From: Pelecanus crispus
Lineage: Eukaryota; Chordata; Aves; Pelecaniformes; Pelecanidae
DNA: 64,000 nt
Reading direction: 5' to 3'
NCBI RefSeq assembly: GCF_030463565.1
Contig: NC_134655.1
Location: 2,678,372 to 2,742,371 of the forward strand
The position numbers and the translations under genes were made by a program. Numbering within the stretch: position 1 is the stretch's first letter; each line of letters begins with the position of its first letter. A model generated the notes under the pieces. It saw only the letters and a list, made by a program, of their open reading frames with translations, did no database searches and was not told the DNA's origin. Shown piece after piece: positions 59,161-64,000 of this stretch.

Positions 59161-59318
59161 TCAGTCTGACCACTCGTTATCGTCCAGCTCGGAGTCGTCG
59201 TCAGACTCGCTGTACTCCACCGCGATCCGGCGGGACAGGATCGTCGCCACGTCATTGCCCACGGGCTCTTTTTTGGCCTCTTGTTCCCATTGCTCCTGGA
59301 CTTTCCGGAGTTGGATTC
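59161..59318 (-). CDS. WASF3-like last coding exon (WH2 end, C and A regions)
   Basis: This exon is 158 nt with acceptor CCTACCGCAG. It encodes [40 protein letters not shown] and [11 protein letters not shown], then TGA (59163-59161). The terminal Trp and acidic residues required for Arp2/3 binding are present. Confidence 0.95.
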
Positions 59319-62300
59319 CTGCGGTAGGAAAGGGAGGAAGGCTTTAAGGGCAATGTGCCCAGCACCCATGGGGGCACCCAATGTGCAGCATCCCCCCCAG
59401 CCCCAGTTAAAAGTATTGGCTGAAACGGGATGGCTGCAGCCTCCTTGCAGGAGGATGCACACGATTAGAAAGCTATATCAGATATAATGCGATGCATGCG
59501 ATTATAAAGCTATATAATAGAATTGAGCTCCTCCTCTGCTTCCACTCAACCTGAAGAGGGTGCACCTTCTCGAAGGTTAAATCTGCCATTCGGCCTGAAG
59601 ATTTGCAGGAAGGGAAAATGGGAGAGACCTTGGAGCACATCGTCTGCTGCGGCCTGGAAGGAGGCCACGCACACAAGAGCTGCTGGTCATCCCTGCAGGA
59701 CTCCGTCCCACCTCTGGCGATGGGTCTCCCCCACCTCCCTCCAACCCCCTGCATTGCATTTCTTTCCATCCCCAGATCCCACCTGGGTGCCACCATCTTC
59801 ACGCATCGCCTGGCCACCCAGGGCTCGTCTTGCACTCAACGAAGCCAACGCCGCCCAACTCTACGCCAAGAGGTATTTTGCCACCGCGGTGGCAGCGTTG
59901 GGGGGGACCCGTTCCCTGCCTTCCCGCTGCCGCCGCTCACCCCTGCGGATGGCTGCCAGCAGGTCGCTCCGGGCGTCGCTCATGGGCATCAGCGGGATCT
60001 GCGGCTTCCGGGGCTCCACAGCAGCGGCCGGCGGCGATGCCGAGTGCGCCGGAGAGGCGGCAACAGCGGGGGGCCCCGGCGGTGGCGGTGGGGGTGCCAC
60101 CGGCGGTCCCATGGGGCCGGCCTGCGGCGGGGAAGCGGAGTAGGGGCCGGGGGGTGCGGGGGGCGGCGAGGGTGCGTAGGAGGGGGGGGCGGCTGAGCCG
60201 GGGGCCAGCGCCGGGGGAGCCGAGATGGGGCTGTCGAAGGCGGTCTGCGCAGAGGGGATGACAGGCGGCGGGGGCGGCGGGGCGGGCGGCACGAAGTACT
60301 CTGCCATCGGCACCGGCTGCGGGCTGCAATGGGAGGGCAAAGCCATGTCAGCGGCATGAGGAACGACGGCACCCACCACCCAGCCCGGGCACCCATCACC
60401 CATCCAGGCGCCGACCGGCTGAGCTGTGGCTTGGTTTGCTCTGGACCCACACGTACGCTCTGTCCCCAGGGAGGTGGGGGGGCTCTGCCGGCGGGATGGG
60501 CTGTGGGGCATGCGGTGATGAGAAGGCAGCCAACATCCCAGGGGAAAACCGTCCCCTCCAGCCACCTTGTCCCCTTATCTGGGATGAGGTTACCCCAAAA
60601 GCGCTCCTGTCTGATTTGGCCTCGGGTCTCACCAGCAGTTTCGGACCACGGCGGATGCAGAGGAGGGCTCTCCCCGCTACCACAGCACCGCCGTCAGCCC
60701 AGAAATGGGGTGGGAAGCCCTCCAGCCCCAGGCAAGCCCCTCCTCAAAGCTCCCCTCGCCCTGGGCATCCCTCCGCCGGGAGAGAAGAGGCAGGCTGAAG
60801 CCCTACCCGTAATCCTTGACTAAGTGAGGTCTCGGCCCGTTGAGGATAGCCTCGGGGGGCTGCGGCACGTGGGGCTGCTGGAGGCGGTTGAGGCTGTTCT
60901 GCCGGCTGCCCGCCGCCGGCACCGGGCGGTAGACGTGCTCCTGTGGGGGGGCGGCCGCCAGCACCCCCTCCTTGTGCTCCGCCGGGGCCAGGTGGGACGC
61001 CGGGGCCAGCATCTGCGCGGGGTGGTTGGGGCTCGCTGGGTATGAGTGGTCGGCCGCGTCTGACGCGTAAGATCTGCGGCACAGGAAAACCCAATGGTTG
61101 TACTCCTGGGAGGGGGGGTCAGCTGGGCGGGGGGGTTGTGGGGAGGTGGGTTTGGGGGTATTTTGGGGTTGAGACAACAAAACAAAAAAAATGGCCACAA
61201 AAATAGAGATGTACAAGAAAGCAGAGGTAGCGGAGGGGAGGTGGACACCAACAGAGCTGAGCCAGTCTCTTCCCTGAGCTGCTAAATGGAAAGCGCTCCG
61301 ACTTTATCCCAACACCAAGGCTGCTCCTGAGGTCCAGGATGCGACCTCGGGGGCACCAGCTGTCCATGAAGCCACCATGGGTTTACGGCTTATCACCCCG
61401 ACCCTGCTGCGGGCAGCACGTCCCCCCCAAAAGACAGAGAAGAAGAGAAAAGCAAAGGAGAGCCGGTGAGCTGAACGCGTAGTAGGTAAAACCTGCCTAT
61501 TGTCTGGGGACAGTGATCCTTCCGATGACGCCATGTGATAGGGGGATGGTGAGAACCTGTTATCCGGTCGGAACTCTTTATCATACGCCATCATGTTCCA
61601 CTCCAGGCGCCGGTTGCGGGCTTTCCTCACTTTCTTCACCTCCCGGGTGGAGTCCTCCACCAGCCGCTGCTCCTGGGGGCACACACAAGCTGCGGCTCCA
61701 TCTCCAGCCCGGCTCCTCCGGACTGCGAGCGGTACCCAAGGAGCATGGAGATGCACCCACCACAGCAGCGGGGAGCACACGGGATGCACCAGGAAGGCGG
61801 CCGTCCCCCAAGTCCTGGGCAGCCCCAGCTCCAGCCCCCCCGGTGCCCCCACCATTACCTTCTGCCTGCGCTTCTCCTTTCTCTTATCTTCTGTCGCCTG
61901 CAACATTTTCTCCTTCCATAAGTTGAAGAAGTAGGAGGGGTCGGTGTAGAACTTGAGGCCGTCCTTTTTGTCATCCCTGGGGGGTTGGGGAGGGGGTTAT
62001 CAGCCACAGGAGAAGACCTCCCTTCCCCTGAGCAGGGAGGGGTTGGTACGATCACGGTCATAAGCTGTTACCCCACCAAGAAAATGTCCAGTACAGCGGT
62101 CACCACCCGCAGTACCGCTGCATGGGGTCACTCATCCCAAGCGCCCTATGTGATGGGGATGGTGGCACAGCAACCGGAGAAAACGGCCTCTCAGCCCTTG
62201 CCAAACAGCAAACGGGGTGCACCCCCCATTGCCTCTCCTGCAAAGGGCCCCCCAGAACCCCCCAGGACCCCCTCGGTCCCCCCAAGGAGCGATGTGCCAG

Positions 62301-62729
62301 CTGCCCTACCTGTAGGGTGTGAGGATGTTGAGCGGCGGGGGCTTGTCGCAGCGCTGGTACATCTCCATCACCGGGTTGGGGATGGAGTTGCGAGACACGA
62401 CCTGCTGGTTCTGCACCGTGGAGCTCTTGAAGGCTTTCCGCATGTTGATGTCCTGCAGTGAAACTGGGGGCACAAGAAGGAGAGGGGATGCAGGGCCTCA
62501 GCCCCCCAAACCAGGCATGGAGGGTGGTCCGGCCCCGAGCACACACGTTCCACCCGCTCGCGCCTGGCCGTCACCCCAAAATAGCTCCAGCCCCTCACCT
62601 TCCTCCACGGTGGAGTCCAGCTGCGTCACCTTGATGACCAGCAGGTCCACCCTCTCCTGCAGCGAGTTCATCCGCATGTAGAAACTGTTGGCTTCATTGA
62701 ACAGCTCGCCGAAGATGTCCTCCGCGTGC
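59161..62729 (-). CDS. WAVE/SCAR family protein, WASF3-like, partial at 5' end
   Basis: WAVE proteins sit in the WAVE regulatory complex (CYFIP, NCKAP1, ABI, BRK1) and activate Arp2/3 actin nucleation after Rac signalling at the leading edge. Seven exons on the - strand (62729-62599, 62463-62310, 61976-61859, 61672-61497, 61073-60807, 60323-59941, 59318-59161) join in frame to about 462 residues. About 45 N-terminal residues are missing upstream, giving about 507 in all (human WASF3 502). In order: the WHD helical region ([63 protein letters not shown]), a basic stretch ([22 protein letters not shown]), a proline-rich region, WH2 ([20 protein letters not shown]), central ([16 protein letters not shown]) and acidic end with the Arp2/3-binding Trp (DDNEWSD). 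[23 protein letters not shown] and VIPSAQTAF are WASF3-type. All introns are 135-622 bp, remarkably short for this gene. Confidence 0.93.
59941..60323 (-). CDS. WASF3-like coding exon (proline-rich region and start of WH2)
   Basis: This exon is 383 nt with acceptor CTCCCATTGCAG and donor GTGAGC. It encodes [20 protein letters not shown], several polyproline runs and [15 protein letters not shown], the first half of the WH2 actin-binding motif. The proline-rich part is shorter than in human WASF3. Confidence 0.93.
60807..61073 (-). CDS. WASF3-like coding exon ([17 protein letters not shown]...)
   Basis: This exon is 267 nt with acceptor GTGCCGCAG and donor GTAGGG. It matches the HASDVTDYSYPATPNH segment of WASF3. 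It then runs through [20 protein letters not shown] and [18 protein letters not shown], which is alignable but diverged. Confidence 0.9.
61497..61672 (-). CDS. WASF3-like coding exon (basic region), GC donor
   Basis: This exon is 176 nt. It encodes [20 protein letters not shown] and [10 protein letters not shown] through [11 protein letters not shown]. The reading frame requires the 3' end at AG|GCAGGT, which is a GC-AG intron. The nearby GT (AGGCAG|GTTTTA) would shift the next exon out of frame. Confidence 0.9.
61859..61976 (-). CDS. WASF3-like coding exon ([17 protein letters not shown]...)
   Basis: This exon is 118 nt with acceptor CCCCCCAG and donor GTAATG. It keeps the tyrosine of PSYFF, the known Abl target in WAVE proteins. 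PSYFFNLW has Asn where mammalian WAVEs have Asp. It ends in the basic KRKEKRRQK. Confidence 0.94.
62310..62463 (-). CDS. WASF3-like coding exon ([11 protein letters not shown]...NILTPY)
   Basis: This exon is 154 nt with acceptor GTGCCCCCAG and donor GTAGGG. It contains [20 protein letters not shown] and [10 protein letters not shown], both typical of WASF3. Confidence 0.93.
62599..62729 (-). CDS. WASF3-like coding exon ([10 protein letters not shown]...TVEE)
   Basis: This exon is 131 nt. It enters in phase 2, completing a Lys codon, and ends in phase 1 before GTGAGG. The heptad-like [18 protein letters not shown] matches the WHD helix of WAVE proteins. Confidence 0.93.
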
Positions 62730-63374
62730 CTGCCTGGCAGAGGGCAACAGGCGCCCGTCACGGGCAACGGCAGCAGGCAGGCAGCCCTCTCCCAGCCCGT
62801 CCCCTGGACCTCACGCCTCCCCGCCAGCTCTGTGGGACTCTCTCCCCAGCCTTGTTTTTTTGGGAGCTGAGCTTCACCCTCTCCCAGACCTGGCAAAGCG
62901 CTGCACTTTGGGAACACGAGCCACCTGCCCTTCTCCATGCAGGAGCATCCTTTTCAGCAACAGCGGTACCCGTGGGAGGCACCAAACCATGGCAGGCGCT
63001 CATCCTAAAAAGCTTTTGGATCTACCAGGACAGACGCAGCCAAAACACTACCATCACCCCCTGGCCATGCAGCATCACCCGCAGAAACGCAGCCCTGAAG
63101 GTGGAAAACCGAAGGCAGCACAGTGGGGAGATTGCTACAGCGGGGAGAAGCCGCAAATTTTTTCACTTTAGCGGTTATTTTCCTGCAGCACTCGGTGCAT
63201 CGCTATGATAGCTCTGTATTAGGGCTGTCACTGTCACGGGTCTGAGCAGGGTGCCTGGCAGAGCATTGCTGACACCTGCAGGCTACAGCACCCAGCCTGT
63301 CCCAGCACCCAGCCCAGCACCCCAGCTCCTTGGGGTTTCCTCCAAAACCACATATCAAATGGCTCCTGAGGTCA
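62730..63374 (-). other. Intron of the WASF3-like gene
   Basis: Upstream of the first visible exon. The exon with the start codon (the MPLVKRNIE type N-terminus) is not in the window. No other coding exon is recognised. Confidence 0.6.
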
Positions 63375-63935
63375 TAGAATCATAGAATTGTTTAGGTTGG
63401 AAAAGACCTTTAAGATCATCCAGTCCAACCATGAACCCAACACTACCAGGTCCACCACTAAACCAATTCAGGGGAGAGTAGCAACCCCACGCCTCCTGGC
63501 TTGGTGGCTGGATCATTTCTAATGAAAGCAAAAACCAGGAATCATTAAGATTGGAAAGGACCTCTAAGATCATCATTCCAACCATCAACCCAACACCCCC
63601 ATGCCCACTAAACCATGTCCCCAAGTGCCACCTCTGCCCATTTTTTGAACCCCTCCAGGGATGGGGACTCCCCCACCTCTCTGGGCAGCCTGTTCCAATG
63701 CTTGACTACCCTTTCGGTGAAGAAATTTTTCCTAATATCCAATCTAAACCTCCCCTAATGCAGCCTAAGCCCATTTCCTCTCGTCCTATCCCTTGTTACT
63801 TTGGGAGAAGAGACCAACACCCACCTCGCTACACCCTCCTGTCAGGGAGTTGTAGAGACCGATAAGGTCTCCCCTCAGCCTCCTCTTCTCCAGGCCAAAC
63901 AACCCCATCCAGTTCCCTCAGCTGCTCCTCATAAG
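63375..63935 (-). mobile_element. CR1 LINE 3' UTR and end of ORF2, within the WAVE intron
   Basis: In + reading: AATCATAGAATTGTTTAGGT, one extra 154-bp terminal unit (starts at 63395 and 63549), then the canonical CAAGTGCCACCTCTGCCCAT, CTCTGGGCAGCCTGTTCCAA, TTCGGTGAAGAAATTTTTCC, CCATTTCCTCTCGTCCTATC, TCCTGTCAGGGAGTTGTAGA and CCTCAGCCTCCTCTTCTCCA. It has the same orientation as the gene. Confidence 0.92.
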
Positions 63936-64000
63936 GCCAAGGTGCTTTTGATATCTGCTCAGCCTGTCGCCCAACTCAGACATTTGTATTTGATTTCCTT

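Overview
The window is vertebrate, and almost certainly bird, nuclear DNA. The evidence is several 3' ends of CR1 LINEs with the typical avian tail (ATTCTATG repeats), an avian-type ERVL-like solo LTR, short introns, and three multi-exon vertebrate genes with canonical splice sites. All assignments come from reading the sequence and from memory of the families; no search was run.

Layout. (1) 1-20.2 kb, + strand, AT-rich: the last eight coding exons of a ubiquitin-specific protease of the USP12/USP46 family (1649-17885), then a long 3' UTR ending in a cluster of poly(A) signals. Exon 1 with the start codon lies upstream. (2) 20.2-39.9 kb: a GC-rich intergenic stretch with no convincing gene. 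It holds CR1 fragments, a solo LTR with a 5-bp target-site duplication, a 214-bp duplicated block and many minisatellites. (3) 39.9-42.9 kb, + strand: a CpG-rich promoter, a repeat-filled 5' intron and a single-exon coding region for a constitutively active class A receptor of the GPR3/6/12 group (41845-42873). (4) 42.9-59.1 kb: intergenic or UTR sequence with little recognisable content. (5) 59.16-62.73 kb, - strand: the last seven coding exons of a WAVE/SCAR protein closest to WASF3, packed into 3.6 kb. A reverse-oriented CR1 fills the right end.

The order and relative strands USP12 > GPR12 > < WASF3 match human 13q12. The three proteins nevertheless do not look like straightforward orthologues. 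The protease mixes USP12-type and USP46-type residues, the receptor is clearly diverged from the very conserved GPR12, and the WAVE gene is extremely compact. My leading interpretation is a paralogous (ohnologous) copy of the USP12-GPR12-WASF3 block, retained in birds and absent from mammals, with the receptor possibly related to amphibian GPR185. This is an inference that phylogeny and synteny would settle.

The genes do not form a pathway. USP12/46 enzymes deubiquitinate targets with WDR48/WDR20, GPR3/6/12 receptors raise cAMP through Gs, and WAVE proteins drive Arp2/3 actin nucleation downstream of Rac. Other items worth attention are a well-formed alternative terminal exon in the protease gene (13033-13146), a GC-AG intron in the WAVE gene, a TATA/MEF2-like core promoter and a CRE near the receptor, and a higher-order minisatellite inside the receptor's 5' intron.
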